Shown: positions 34,286 through 43,289, numbered from the stretch's first letter. The stretch is DNA of 64,000 bases from Streptomyces cellostaticus (GCF_001513965.1 NZ_KQ948022.1:222663-286662), one strand, 5' to 3'. The notes: generated by a model not told the origin, from the letters alone. Program-made: numbers and translations.

Positions 34286-34847
34286 GACACCGTCTCTTCG
34301 CGCCGTTCGCCCTGGGACAGCGACGGCGTGTCGACGGCGGACAGGGTGTGGCGAGCTGCTCGCCGGTCAGGACCACGAACCCCGCGGCAGCGCGAACGCC
34401 GCGTCCCTTTCCGCGGCCATGCGGGTCGTTGTGCCGAGGCGGGCCGGAGAATCGTCAGCTCGGCGAGCCGGCGGGCCGCTCCCTCCTCGTCGGGAGGGGA
34501 CGGCCCGCCGGACGCCGCGCAGCGCGCAGTCCGCAGCGCGCAGTCCACAGCGGTCAGGAAGCTGCGCGTCGCCGCATGGTGCAGGCCCGCTCGCTCCAGG
34601 GCTTCGCCGTCGGGGCACGCTTGCTTGAGGGCTCGGGGGTGGTCGCCCTCGTCCCGGTAGCAGCCGGCCGCGGACAGCAGATGGCAGCGTATGCCGACGC
34701 GTTGGCGCGCCGGATCCAGAACAGGAACTGCGCAGTCGTGCCAGAGGGGAGGCGGCGTTCGCCGCGACGGGCGCCCTTGATTCACCCTTGCCCCCGCCGC
34801 AGCGCCGCCCCCCCCGGCCGCGATCCGCTGGGCCTGCCCGGATGGAT
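34286..34847. other. 560-bp region without a confident gene
   Basis: One reverse frame (about 34480-34720) has TPR-like composition (GCYRDEGDHPRALKQA, ALERAGLHHAATRSFLTAVD) but no start and no complete domain; it may be debris of a regulator. A small direct repeat (GCAGCGCGCAGTCC twice) occurs near 34515-34550. Nothing else seen. Confidence 0.4.
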
Positions 34848-36152
34848 TCAGGCCGGTTCGCCCCGCCAGGCGCCGTCTCGTTGCGCCCAGCGCACGGCGG
34901 GTGCCACCGCGAGCCCGGCCGCCGCGAACACCACGCCCAGCACCGCCCAGCCCAGCCTGCCGTGGGCGATCGCGGTGACCGTGACCAGGGCCGGTCCCGC
35001 CATCATCCCGGCCGACATGCCCGCGCCGAACACGCCCTGGTAGACGCCGTGCGCGCGGGCGTCGGCGAGTTCGTAACCGAGGGTCCAGCCACCGGCCGCC
35101 GACAACACCTCCGCGAAGACCTGCACCACCGCCCCGGCGGTCAGCGACAGCACCGCCCACACGGGGGACAGGCCCGCGGACACGGCGTACCCCGCGCAGG
35201 CCGCCGCCAGGAGCAGCCCCGACCAGCCCATCGCCCGTACCGCGCTGGGTACGCGGGAGGCCCGGCGGGCGACCCGCACCTGAAGGAGCGCCACCAGCAC
35301 ACAGTTGACGATCATCAGCAGGGCCGCCGTCCAGCGCGGCGCCTCGGTCCGCTCCACGATCCACAGCGGCAGCCCGACCTCGGAGAGGGTGTACTGCACG
35401 ACCAGCACCGCGTTGAGTACGGTCACCGTCAGGAACGGCAGGTCGCGCACCGCTCGCCAGCGGTCCGCGGCCGGGGCCTCGGCGTCCGGGGCCGCGCGCT
35501 CGCCGACATGCGGCGCCAGCGGCATCCGCGGTACCAGCAGCGCCGGACCCGCGAAGGACAGGGCGTTGAGCACGATCACCGTCATGTACGCGCCGCGCGA
35601 GTCCAGTTGCAGCGCGACCGCACCCAGCGCGCCCCCCACGCCCATCCCGACGTTCGTCACCATCCGCAGGTACGCCCGCGCCTCCACCCGCGTCGCCGCC
35701 GGCAGCACATCGGCATAAAGCGCGCCCTGCACCCCGCGGCTCGCCATCTGCAACCCGGTCGCGCAGATCACTGCGACGAGGAACCCGGCGTAGGAGTGCA
35801 CCAGGGTGTACGCGGCCGTGGCGACCCCCGTGCCGCCCCACAGCAGGGCCCCGACCCGCCGGGCGCCCCACCGGTCCGCGGCCCGCCCGGCGGGTACCCC
35901 GGCGGCCACGCCGACCAGGCCCGCGGCCGTCAGCCCGAGCCCGACCGCGGTCGTGTCGAGGCCGACGATGCGGGTGAAGTACAGGATGCCGAGCGGGAAG
36001 TAGAGCCCGTTGCCGAGGGAGTTGACGGCGGTCAGCACGGTGGCGAGGCGCAGCGCCGGGGCGGCCGGCAGCAGCCCGCCCGCGCGGGTGGCGCGGTCCG
36101 GCTCCGGACTGCCGTCCTGGTCAGGGGCGTGTGAGAGTGGTGTCGTGGTCAT
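34848..36152 (-). CDS. MFS transporter
   Basis: 434 residues with twelve predicted helices. The loop-2/3 signature is present in modified form (GVPAGRAADRWGARRVGALL), with TVLTAVNSLGNGLYFPLGIL as helix 1 and GVYQGVFGAGMSAGMMAGPA in the second half. A drug:H+ antiporter-like exporter of unknown substrate. It is divergent from an ArsR/DUF5937 regulator 57 bp away, a common regulator-exporter pair. Confidence 0.9.
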   Translation of the reverse strand: MTTTPLSHAPDQDGSPEPDRATRAGGLLPAAPALRLATVLTAVNSLGNGLYFPLGILYFTRIVGLDTTAVGLGLTAAGLVGVAAGVPAGRAADRWGARRVGALLWGGTGVATAAYTLVHSYAGFLVAVICATGLQMASRGVQGALYADVLPAATRVEARAYLRMVTNVGMGVGGALGAVALQLDSRGAYMTVIVLNALSFAGPALLVPRMPLAPHVGERAAPDAEAPAADRWRAVRDLPFLTVTVLNAVLVVQYTLSEVGLPLWIVERTEAPRWTAALLMIVNCVLVALLQVRVARRASRVPSAVRAMGWSGLLLAAACAGYAVSAGLSPVWAVLSLTAGAVVQVFAEVLSAAGGWTLGYELADARAHGVYQGVFGAGMSAGMMAGPALVTVTAIAHGRLGWAVLGVVFAAAGLAVAPAVRWAQRDGAWRGEPA

Positions 36153-36209
36153 GTCCGACAGCCAACCCGGTGTCCGCTCGCGTCCGACAATGATTTAGCG
36201 TGGCGCTCA

Positions 36210-37193
36210 ATGATCGAGTTCCGCTTCGCGGTCGGTGACCTCGCCACCACCTCCTTCGCCTACTCCCCGTTGCAGGAGGCGGTGTTCTCGCTGCGCTGCC
36301 TGCACGACCCGGCCCGGTATCCGCATCACCGGCCGTGGCTGCGCCGCATCCGCCCGCGTCTGGAGAGCCTCGATCGCGAGCTGCTCACCGCCCTGGTCGC
36401 TCCCTGGCTGTGGGTGCCCGACTTCCTCAGCCCGCGCCCGGCCCGCGCCCGGCCGGTCTTCGCCGACGAACTCGACGAGGTCCGCCGCACCCCGCCGGAC
36501 GTGGTCAGCGCCGACTTCCGCGCCTCCTACCGCACCGAGGACGCGTTCCCGCCGGTCGTCGTGCGGGGTCTGGCCGACCCGGCGGCCTTCCTCGCCCGGC
36601 TCGCCGACGCCCTCGACGCCTACTGGCACACCTGCCTGAGCGACGGCTGGTGGCCGCGCGTGCACAGCATCCTGGAGGCCGATCTCGCCCATCAGGCGCG
36701 GGTGCTGGCGGAGGAAGGCGCGGCGGCACTGTTCGCCGGGCTCGACCCACGGCTCGTGTGGACCGGCGAACAGCTGCTGCTGACCCCCACCGGCGGCACG
36801 GCCCCCTGGACGGCGGCCGACATCCGCATCGCGGGACGCGGCCTGGTGCTGATGCCGACACTCTTCGCCCGCGGCGCCCAGACGGTACTCGACCCGTCGC
36901 GCCCGCCGATGCTCATCTATCCGGCCCGCGGTCGCGCCACCCTCTCCGAGGCACCGCCGCCGGTCACCGACCGCGCCCTGATACGGCTGCTCGGCCGCCC
37001 TCGCGCCCGCCTGCTGAGCCTCCTCGCCGAACCGGCCTCCACCACCGAGCTCGCCCACCGCCTGAACGTCACCCCCGGCGCGGTCAGTCAGCATCTGGCC
37101 GTCCTCTACGACGCGGGCCTGCTCAGCCGCACCCGCAGCGGCCGCACCGTCCGGTACAGGCGGACGCCTCTGGGCGACGAGCTGTGCCGATAG
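36210..37193 (+). CDS. ArsR-type regulator with N-terminal DUF5937-like domain
   Basis: 327 residues: about 230 N-terminal residues (FRFAVGDLATTSFAYSPLQE, HTCLSDGWWPRVHSILEADL), then a C-terminal ArsR winged helix (RPRARLLSLLAEPASTTELA, VTPGAVSQHLAVLYDAGLLS, RTVRYRRTPLGDEL). This DUF5937-ArsR layout is frequent in Streptomyces. Two CAATGAT repeats, one overlapping the start codon, may be control elements. It probably regulates the divergent MFS gene. Confidence 0.88.
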   Translation: MIEFRFAVGDLATTSFAYSPLQEAVFSLRCLHDPARYPHHRPWLRRIRPRLESLDRELLTALVAPWLWVPDFLSPRPARARPVFADELDEVRRTPPDVVSADFRASYRTEDAFPPVVVRGLADPAAFLARLADALDAYWHTCLSDGWWPRVHSILEADLAHQARVLAEEGAAALFAGLDPRLVWTGEQLLLTPTGGTAPWTAADIRIAGRGLVLMPTLFARGAQTVLDPSRPPMLIYPARGRATLSEAPPPVTDRALIRLLGRPRARLLSLLAEPASTTELAHRLNVTPGAVSQHLAVLYDAGLLSRTRSGRTVRYRRTPLGDELCR

Positions 37194-37218
37194 GCTCGGA
37201 GTGTCTGATGACCTCGGC

Positions 37219-38070
37219 TCAGCGGACCACGTCCATGCGCTGGGTGCCGATGGCCGACAGCAGCCGCAGCGCCTCCTCGGAGGGGGAGCCGGGGGTCGCG
37301 GTGTAGATGACCACCTGCTGGTCCCGGTCGGTGATGGCGAGGGCGTCGCAGTTGACGGTGACCGGCCCGACCAGCGGATGCTCGAAGGTCTTGCACAGGG
37401 TGGGCTCGGCGGACACGTCATGGGAGGCCCACAGCCGGGTGAACTCCTCGCTCCCGGCGAGGAGTTCACGCACCAGACCGGCCACCTCGGGGTCCTCCGG
37501 GTAGCGAGCGGCGGCGGCGCGCAGGCGCTGGGCCGAGGTGCGGGCGAACGCGTCCACGTCGGACACCCCGTACAACCGCCTCCCCTGCGGGTGCAGTCCG
37601 AGGAAGGCCCGGCGCACCAGGTTGCGGTCGCGCCGCGGCAGGGCGGAGAAGTCCTCCATCAGGGCGGCCGCCAGATCGTTCCAGGCGAGCACCTCGAACA
37701 CCGCGGACGTCACGATCGCCGCGGCCTGCGGCAGCCGGTCCAGCAGGTCGAGGATGCTGCGCCGCACCTCGCGCGAGGGCCCGGGCGGCGGTCCCGGCGG
37801 TTCGCCGGCGAGGTGGTGGAGATGGTCTCGCTCGGCGTCCGACAGCCGCAGCGCCCGGGCCAGACCGGCCAGCACCTCGCGCGACGGGCGAGGACCACGG
37901 GCCTGTTCGAGCCGCGTGTAGTACTCGGTCGAGATGAACGCCAGCTGCGCCGCCTCCTCGCGGCGCAGCCCCGGGGTGCGGCGGCGCGGCCCGGCGGGCA
38001 GCCCCACGTCGGCGGGGGTGATCCGCTCACGCCTGGTGCGCAGGAAGGCCGCCAGTTCTCGTCTGTCCAC
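37219..38070 (-). CDS. XRE-family regulator with MmyB-like ligand domain
   Basis: 283 residues from GTG 38068-38070. An XRE HTH (LAAFLRTRRERITPADVGLP, LRREEAAQLAFISTEYYTRL) is followed by the MmyB-like PAS-type domain (FEVLAWNDLAAALMEDFSAL, FTRLWASHDVSAEPTLCKTF, TATPGSPSEEALRLLSAIGT). This family senses a small hydrophobic ligand and usually controls an adjacent dehydrogenase or reductase gene. Here that is the divergent SDR, with an operator-like palindrome between. Confidence 0.92.
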   Translation of the reverse strand: MDRRELAAFLRTRRERITPADVGLPAGPRRRTPGLRREEAAQLAFISTEYYTRLEQARGPRPSREVLAGLARALRLSDAERDHLHHLAGEPPGPPPGPSREVRRSILDLLDRLPQAAAIVTSAVFEVLAWNDLAAALMEDFSALPRRDRNLVRRAFLGLHPQGRRLYGVSDVDAFARTSAQRLRAAAARYPEDPEVAGLVRELLAGSEEFTRLWASHDVSAEPTLCKTFEHPLVGPVTVNCDALAITDRDQQVVIYTATPGSPSEEALRLLSAIGTQRMDVVR

Positions 38071-38097
38071 ACCCCCAGTGTGCGCGGGGGCCGCCGG

Positions 38098-38130
38098 GCC
38101 GATCCAGGTACCGCCGGTGCCTGGATCGGC
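38098..38130. promoter_or_regulatory. 33-bp inverted repeat between XRE and SDR genes
   Basis: GCCGATCCAGG (38098-38108) and CCTGGATCGGC (38120-38130) are perfect 11-bp arms around an 11-bp spacer. The element is placed centrally in the 87-bp divergent promoter region: the probable MmyB-type regulator binding site for both genes. Confidence 0.8.
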
Positions 38131-38157
38131 TCCCCGGACCGGCGCACGCTCGCTGCC

Positions 38158-38958
38158 ATGAACCACACATCCACCACTGGCACATCCACCTCCGCCGGCC
38201 CGGGCCTGCTGGCCGGCAAGGTCGCGTTCATCACCGGTGCCGGGCGCGGCATCGGCGCCGCCGCAGCCCGGCTGTTCGCCCGGGAGGGCGCCCAGGTGCT
38301 GCTCGCGGCCCGGACGGAAACACAGCTGAAGGCGGTGTCCGAGGAGGTCAGGGCGGCGGGCGGCAGCGCGGACTACGTGGTGTGCGATCTGGCCGACGCG
38401 GCCGGTGTGCGCGCCGCCGTGGACCGTGCCGTGGATCTGTACGGACGGCTCGACGTCGCCTTCAACAACGGCGCGACCCTCCAGCGGCCCGGTCCCATGG
38501 ACGCGCTGCCGGAGGCCGACTTCGACCACCTCTACGCCGTGAACCTCAAGAGCGTCTGGGTATCGATGGTCGCCGAGGTCGCCGCCATCCGGGCGACCGC
38601 CGGGACCGGGGCCATCGTCAACAACTCGTCCATCGGCAGCCTGCGAGGCAACCCCGAACTGCCCGCCTACGGTGCGATGAAGCGGGCGGTCAACAGCCTC
38701 ACCGAGTCGGCCGCCGTCACCTACGGCCCGGAGGGCATCCGCGTCAACGCGATCGCTCCCGGCGGCACGCTCACCGACATGATCCGTGCGTGGGAGGCGG
38801 AGTCGCCCGGCCTCCTGGAGCGGCTCACGGCCGGCACCCCGCTGCGCCGTGCCGCCGACCCCGATGAGATCGCCCAGGCCGCCGCCTGGCTCCTCAGCGA
38901 CCGCTCCTCCTACGTGACCGGCACGGTCCTCAGGGTCGACGGCGGGGCGCGGGCCTGA
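38158..38958 (+). CDS. short-chain dehydrogenase/reductase
   Basis: 266 residues of the classical SDR fold: TGAGRGIG cofactor motif, FNNGA, catalytic Ser in VNNSSIGS, YGAMK (YxxxK), and the C-terminal IAPGGTLTDM and LSDRSSYVTGTVLRVDGG. It is NAD(P)H-dependent; the substrate cannot be inferred. Likely repressed or activated by the divergent XRE/MmyB regulator. Confidence 0.93.
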   Translation: MNHTSTTGTSTSAGPGLLAGKVAFITGAGRGIGAAAARLFAREGAQVLLAARTETQLKAVSEEVRAAGGSADYVVCDLADAAGVRAAVDRAVDLYGRLDVAFNNGATLQRPGPMDALPEADFDHLYAVNLKSVWVSMVAEVAAIRATAGTGAIVNNSSIGSLRGNPELPAYGAMKRAVNSLTESAAVTYGPEGIRVNAIAPGGTLTDMIRAWEAESPGLLERLTAGTPLRRAADPDEIAQAAAWLLSDRSSYVTGTVLRVDGGARA

Positions 38959-39039
38959 GCCGTGGAACAACCGGCGCTGTTCGGGCCGGTTGTGACTTCC
39001 CTCCTTGCGATCGCCGGGCCGATGCGACGAACCTCTCGT

Positions 39040-39063
39040 GGAACGAGTGTCCGAATAACCGTT
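39040..39063 (+). promoter_or_regulatory. ECF-type promoter (GGAAC-N15-CGTT)
   Basis: GGAAC at 39040-39044 and CGTT at 39060-39063, 73 bp upstream of the sigma-CAP start codon. The elements match the common ECF consensus with a slightly short spacer. This suggests the sigma factor transcribes its own gene. Confidence 0.5.
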
Positions 39064-39135
39064 ATCCGGGGCCCACCGAGCGGTCTCCCAGGTATCGGAC
39101 AGCACCGTTCGGCATCGAGGACAGGGAAGCTTTTG

Positions 39136-40773
39136 ATGAGCACACAGCACACGGTGGAGTCGGCGGCACTGGTCACCGCTGCCCGAGCGGGTGACCCGCA
39201 CGCCCAGGACGCCCTGGTCAGCGCGTACCTCCCGCTGGTCTACAACATCGTGGGGCGTGCGTTGAACGGCTCGGTCGACGTCGACGACGTGGTGCAGGAC
39301 ACCATGCTCCGTGCGCTGGACGCGCTGGATGGTCTGCGCACTCCCGAGAGCTTCCGCTCCTGGCTCGTGGCCATCGCGATGAACCAGGTCCGGGCGCACT
39401 GGCAGGACCGGCAGTTCACTGCGGCCGCCGTGGAGGAGGCCGAGGATCTCGCCGATCCGGGCGCGGACTTCGTGGACCTGACCATGGTGCAGCTGCAACT
39501 GTCGGGCCAGCGCCGGGAGACCGCCCTCGCGACCCGCTGGCTGGAGCCGGACGACCGGGGACTGCTCTCGCTGTGGTGGCTGGAGTGCGCCGGTGAACTG
39601 ACCCGCGGCGAGGTCGCCGCGGCCCTGGAGCTGTCGCCCCAGCACACCGCGGTCCGGGTGCAGCGGATGAAGGCGCAGCTGGAGGCGGCCCGCGTGGTGG
39701 TACGGGCGCTCGACGCGCAACCGCCGTGCGAGGAACTGCGGGGCCTGCTGGCCTCCTGGGACGGCCGGCCCTCGGCGCTGTGGCGCAAGCGGATAGCCCG
39801 TCACGCCCGCGGCTGCGCGCACTGCTCCGGCCTGTGGAGCGGGCTGATGCCCGCGGAGGGACTGCTGGCCGGACTGGCGCTGGTCGCGGTGTCGACCGCG
39901 CTGCTGGCGAAAACGGGTCCCGCCTCGGGCTCCATGGCCATGGCCGGTTCGGCGTACGGGCCGGACGCTTCCGCAGGCCATGCCGGAACGGATCCGGTGG
40001 CCGGGCACCGGGCTGCACGCGGCCGGTCGGCCTCCCGGGGCGAGGTCCGGCGACGTCGGCGCGTCCGGCGCCGGGCCGTCGGCGGGGCCGTCGTGGCGGC
40101 CTGCGTCGCGGGCGGCGGCCTCTGGTACTTCGGAACGGATGCCGGCACCGGGAACGAAGGGACGAAGGTCGAGCGGACCGCCGGCGATCCGGTCGTGGAC
40201 CTCTCCGCCAGTCCCGTGGAGACATCACCGTCGGCCTCGGCCTCCGCAATGCCGTCGGCGTCGGCATCGAAAAAGCCGAGCGGGGCCAAGAAGACCCCGC
40301 ACCCCGCGAAGAAGACCACGTCGGCTCCCGTACGGTCCGCTCGGCCGACGCCGACCGCGTCCGCCGCACCGCCGGCCCAGCCGGCCCCCTCGGGCACGGT
40401 CGCGCAGGTGGTCGCGCTGGTGAACAAGGAGCGGGCGGCCGCCGGCTGCGGACCGCTCACGGAGGACGCGCAGCTGGAGAAGGCCGCGCAGGGTCACTCC
40501 GACGACATGGCCGCCCGGAACTTCTTCGACCACACCAACCCGGACGGCGCCGATCCCGGCCGGCGCATCACCGCTGCGGGCTACCAGTGGTCCACGTACG
40601 GGGAGAACATCGCCCGGGGCCAGCAGACCCCGCAGGCGGTGATGGACTCCTGGATGAACAGCCCCGGCCACCGCGCCAACATCCTCAACTGCTCGTTCAA
40701 GAACATCGGCGTCGGCGTCCACAAGGGCTCGGGCGGCCCGTGGTGGACCCAGGACTTCGGCGCCAGGCTCTGA
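39136..40773 (+). CDS. ECF sigma factor fused to zinc-finger-like motif, transmembrane helix and extracellular CAP domain
   Basis: 545 residues from ATG 39136 (AGGGAAG upstream). Region sigma2 is residues 10-95 (AYLPLVYNIVGRALNGSVDV, DDVVQDTMLRALDALDGLRT, FRSWLVAIAMNQVRAHW). Sigma4 is at 145-195 (TRGEVAAALELSPQHTAVRV). Then come a HARGCAHC motif (about 222), as in anti-sigma zf-HC2 domains, and a hydrophobic LAGLALVAVSTALLAK. A basic stretch precedes a membrane helix (GGAVVAACVAGGGLWYFGT, about 316), a 75-residue Ser/Lys/Pro linker and a CAP domain (about 422-545: VNKERAAAGC, HSDDMAARNFFDHTNPDG, GENIARGQQTPQAVM, SPGHRANILNCSFKNIG). A membrane-tethered sigma factor with an outside sensor, self-restrained by its own zinc finger, is the natural reading. 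Confidence 0.9.
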   Translation: MSTQHTVESAALVTAARAGDPHAQDALVSAYLPLVYNIVGRALNGSVDVDDVVQDTMLRALDALDGLRTPESFRSWLVAIAMNQVRAHWQDRQFTAAAVEEAEDLADPGADFVDLTMVQLQLSGQRRETALATRWLEPDDRGLLSLWWLECAGELTRGEVAAALELSPQHTAVRVQRMKAQLEAARVVVRALDAQPPCEELRGLLASWDGRPSALWRKRIARHARGCAHCSGLWSGLMPAEGLLAGLALVAVSTALLAKTGPASGSMAMAGSAYGPDASAGHAGTDPVAGHRAARGRSASRGEVRRRRRVRRRAVGGAVVAACVAGGGLWYFGTDAGTGNEGTKVERTAGDPVVDLSASPVETSPSASASAMPSASASKKPSGAKKTPHPAKKTTSAPVRSARPTPTASAAPPAQPAPSGTVAQVVALVNKERAAAGCGPLTEDAQLEKAAQGHSDDMAARNFFDHTNPDGADPGRRITAAGYQWSTYGENIARGQQTPQAVMDSWMNSPGHRANILNCSFKNIGVGVHKGSGGPWWTQDFGARL

Positions 40774-40793
40774 GTCCAGGTCGCGGCGGTGGC

Positions 40794-41687
40794 TCAGTGG
40801 AACCGGGTCGTGTACAGGCGCGCCTTGTAGATCTGGGCGGCGGCGCGGGTGCGGTCGCCGCCCTCGGAGAAGTGCACGGTCGGTCCGCCCCACACCGAAT
40901 CCTCGTCGTTGGGGTCGGTGGTCCACATGGCCTGACCGCCGGCGTGCCGGACATAGGACTTCGGGTACGGCAGCGAGGCGAGGGTGGTGAGCCTGCGGGT
41001 CGCCTTGTCGACGGCGTAGACGTGGTGGCTGTCGGCGACCAGCAGAGTGCCGGGCCGGCTGTAGTCGGGCTGGATGTCGTGGCCGTTGCCCGCGATGGTG
41101 ATGTCCGGCCCCTGCCTGACCAGTCGGGAGGCGCGCATCGTCCCGTCGACGCGGTAGGTGCGGATGACGGTGCCGCCGGTCACCCACAGCAGGCCGTTCT
41201 GGTCGTCCCACAGCACGGCGTGGGCCTTGGCGAACTCCAGCGTCTGCACCTCCTTGAGAGTCGCCGGGTCACTGCTGGAGGGACCGAAGACGTGCAGCCG
41301 GTCGCGCGAGCCGGCGACCACCACCGTCCCGGCGCCAGGCACCCGTTCGATGCAGTGCGGATAGCTGGTGATGCGCGCCGACCACACGAGGTCGGCTCGG
41401 GTGACGTGCGCCTTGCCGCTCATGTCGACGATCGCGGCCCGCCCCTCCCCGGGGCTGCCGAAGGTCATGAGCGCGAGCGCGCCGTAGCGCCGGGTGTCCC
41501 GGAAGCGGATCTCGAAGGGATGGTCCCAGCCGGGCGCGTTGCCCGTGCTGAAGCTCCAGTGGACGTCGGCGTCGGCCCACTGGGCGGTCCGGTCGAAGAC
41601 GAGGATCTGCCCGGTGCGCTGTTCGGTGATCGCCACTTTGTAGTTCACCGGCGCGGCCGCGCCGGGTGTCGGGTGAGGGGAGTCCAT
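40794..41687 (-). CDS. DUF6528-like beta-propeller protein
   Basis: 297 residues from ATG 41685-41687 with GGAGG 7 nt upstream. No signal peptide. The sequence is a series of short beta motifs (AITEQRTGQILVFDRTAQWA, AHAVLWDDQNGLLWVTGGTV, GTLLVADSHHVYAVDKATRR, QAMWTTDPNDEDSVWGGPTV), consistent with a six-bladed propeller; I believe this is the family named DUF6528, but am not certain. Function unknown. It follows the CHAP gene on the same strand after a strong hairpin, so it may be expressed separately. It is convergent with the sigma-CAP gene (20 bp gap). Confidence 0.7.
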   Translation of the reverse strand: MDSPHPTPGAAAPVNYKVAITEQRTGQILVFDRTAQWADADVHWSFSTGNAPGWDHPFEIRFRDTRRYGALALMTFGSPGEGRAAIVDMSGKAHVTRADLVWSARITSYPHCIERVPGAGTVVVAGSRDRLHVFGPSSSDPATLKEVQTLEFAKAHAVLWDDQNGLLWVTGGTVIRTYRVDGTMRASRLVRQGPDITIAGNGHDIQPDYSRPGTLLVADSHHVYAVDKATRRLTTLASLPYPKSYVRHAGGQAMWTTDPNDEDSVWGGPTVHFSEGGDRTRAAAQIYKARLYTTRFH

Positions 41688-41742
41688 CTGCCGTCCTCCG
41701 GTGGCATGGTGAGTGGAGTGATCGAGGGCGCCCGGTGTGCCC

Positions 41743-41779
41743 GCCGCGCCCGGCTGGTGTGCTTCGAGCCGGGCGCGGC
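41743..41779. terminator. hairpin between the CHAP and DUF6528-like genes
   Basis: A perfect 13-bp inverted repeat, GCCGCGCCCGGCT (41743-41755) and AGCCGGGCGCGGC (41767-41779), with an 11-nt loop. It lies after the CHAP stop, before the DUF6528-like gene's ribosome-binding site. Confidence 0.7.
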
Positions 41780-41869
41780 ACGGGACGACGGGCACCGGTG
41801 CGGCGCCCGCTCCCGGACCGGAAGGCCCCCCGTGACGGTCTTCCGGGCCGGGTGTACGCGGGGCGTGCG

Positions 41870-42874
41870 TCAGAAGGAGCCGGCGTTCAGGGCCTTCTGG
41901 AGCGCTCGGGTGGTCTCCGCGTCCCATTCCCCGTTGGCCGCGGTGGCCAGGTGGCCCTGCAGGGCGGTGACCGTCTTGGTGCCGACGACGCCGTCCTCGG
42001 TCACCTTCAGATACCGCTGGAGAGCCTTGACGGTCAGCGGCCCGAAGGCGCCGTCCACCTCCAGCGCGGCCTGCTCCCGGCTGTTGAGGCTGCGCTGCAG
42101 CGCCGCGCAGGTCGCCGGCCCGAACGCGCCGTCCACCTCGAGGGCTCCCGCAGGGGCGACGAGGGCCTTGGGCCGGATCGGCTGGTTGCGGCCGGCCAGC
42201 GCGGCCTTCATCATCGCCGCCGACTGCGGGCCGTACTCGCCGTCTGCCTTCAGGTGGTGGCCGGCCTGGAAGGTCCTGACCGCCTTCTCCGTCGCCGGGC
42301 CGAAGTCACCGTCCACGGTGAGCTTGGCCTGCTGCACGGTGTTCAGGTTCTTCTGCAGCGTCTTGACGGCCTCCCCCTTCGAGCCGCGGCGCAGGATGCC
42401 GTCACCGGACGGCATCGGGGCGCTGCCGCCCCCATACGCGGGACGGCCGTAGCCCACTATGCAGGCGGAGGTGCGCACCCTGCGGCGGAAGGCGTCGGAC
42501 GTGTTGCCCTCCAGCGTGGTGATGGTGCGGTTGGAGTGCACCGCCTCGACGATCCCGACGTGGTCGATGGCACCGATGGAACGGGAACCGGACCAGTCGA
42601 AGAAGACGATGTCGCCGGGACGGATCCCGCCGACGCCGTAGTGCCAGCGGCCCTTGCCCTGGAAGGCGCGGGCATGGGCGGTGGTGAGGGCGAACTTGCC
42701 CCCGATCGCCGACAGGTTGTCGGAGTGGGCGGCCGCGTAGCTGACGGCCATGTCGCACCACGGGCCGGTGAAGCCGTACCACTGGGTGATCAGGTTGCGG
42801 TTGGAGCCGGGCGGGTGCTCGGTGGTGCCCAGCAGCTTGCGGGCAGCGGCGAGCATGCCCTGAACGTTGCCCAT
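41870..42874 (-). CDS. endolysin-like CHAP amidase/endopeptidase with peptidoglycan-binding repeats, no signal peptide
   Basis: 334 residues. The CHAP domain is residues 1-145: nucleophile Cys in GFTGPWCDMAVSYAA, His in AIDHVGIVEAVHS, and a polar LEGNTSD. PG-binding type 1 repeats follow: RRGSKGEAVKTLQKNLN...TVDGDFGPATEKAV, DGEYGPQSAAMMKAAL, EVDGAFGPATCAALQRSLNS, EVDGAFGPLTVKALQRYLKV, and a last DGVVGTKTVTAL...RALQKALNAGSF. This tail resembles actinophage lysins. There is no Sec or TAT leader, so it must reach the wall by another route or act on lysis. It starts one base after the stop of a 48-residue ORF, implying translational coupling. Confidence 0.85.
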   Translation of the reverse strand: MGNVQGMLAAARKLLGTTEHPPGSNRNLITQWYGFTGPWCDMAVSYAAAHSDNLSAIGGKFALTTAHARAFQGKGRWHYGVGGIRPGDIVFFDWSGSRSIGAIDHVGIVEAVHSNRTITTLEGNTSDAFRRRVRTSACIVGYGRPAYGGGSAPMPSGDGILRRGSKGEAVKTLQKNLNTVQQAKLTVDGDFGPATEKAVRTFQAGHHLKADGEYGPQSAAMMKAALAGRNQPIRPKALVAPAGALEVDGAFGPATCAALQRSLNSREQAALEVDGAFGPLTVKALQRYLKVTEDGVVGTKTVTALQGHLATAANGEWDAETTRALQKALNAGSF

Positions 42875-42875
42875 G

Positions 42876-43022
42876 TCAGAACTCCACGTCTTCGGGAAGG
42901 GCCTGGATGTCTCCGGTCACTGCGTCGTCGGGGCTCTGGCTGACGCCGGCCTGGTCGGGGTCGACGTCGAAGATCCCCGCACCGCCCACCGGATAGGGCG
43001 GTGCCTCTACGGGCTCGGTCAT
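42876..43022 (-). CDS. small acidic protein (48 aa) coupled to the CHAP lysin gene
   Basis: ATG 43020-43022 is preceded by GAAGGAAG at good spacing, and the stop TGA is followed by C and then the ATG of the CHAP gene. The product (MTEPVEAPPYPVGGAGIFDV, then DPDQAGVSQSPDDAVTGDIQ) is acidic, Pro/Gly-rich and soluble, without a membrane segment. Family not recognised. Possible roles are leader peptide, chaperone or inhibitor of the lysin; these are guesses from position. Confidence 0.65.
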   Translation of the reverse strand: MTEPVEAPPYPVGGAGIFDVDPDQAGVSQSPDDAVTGDIQALPEDVEF

Positions 43023-43289
43023 GAGCACTTCCTTCGCTTCGCGTTCCAAGGTGTGCGGACGTGATCACCGAACGGCCCGGGAGTGCGACCGGACGGTGTT
43101 GCGCGGCGCCGTCGCGGTGCCGCTCGACATCGAGTTCAGCGGCCCGGGACTTGGTAAGCAGCCCTCGTTCGCGCAGGTAATCAACTGGGCCGAGCGCGAT
43201 GCGCCGCCTGGCCGCGGGCCGGGCCCGGGCCCTAACGTGAGGGGGCGGCGCGGGCAGCGGGTGCCGGTGCGGCGCAGGGGGTGACGGGC

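Noticed and set aside
39726..42452. 908-codon forward ORF
   Set aside because: Antisense or alternate-frame shadow of the sigma-CAP, DUF6528-like and CHAP genes; low-complexity composition.
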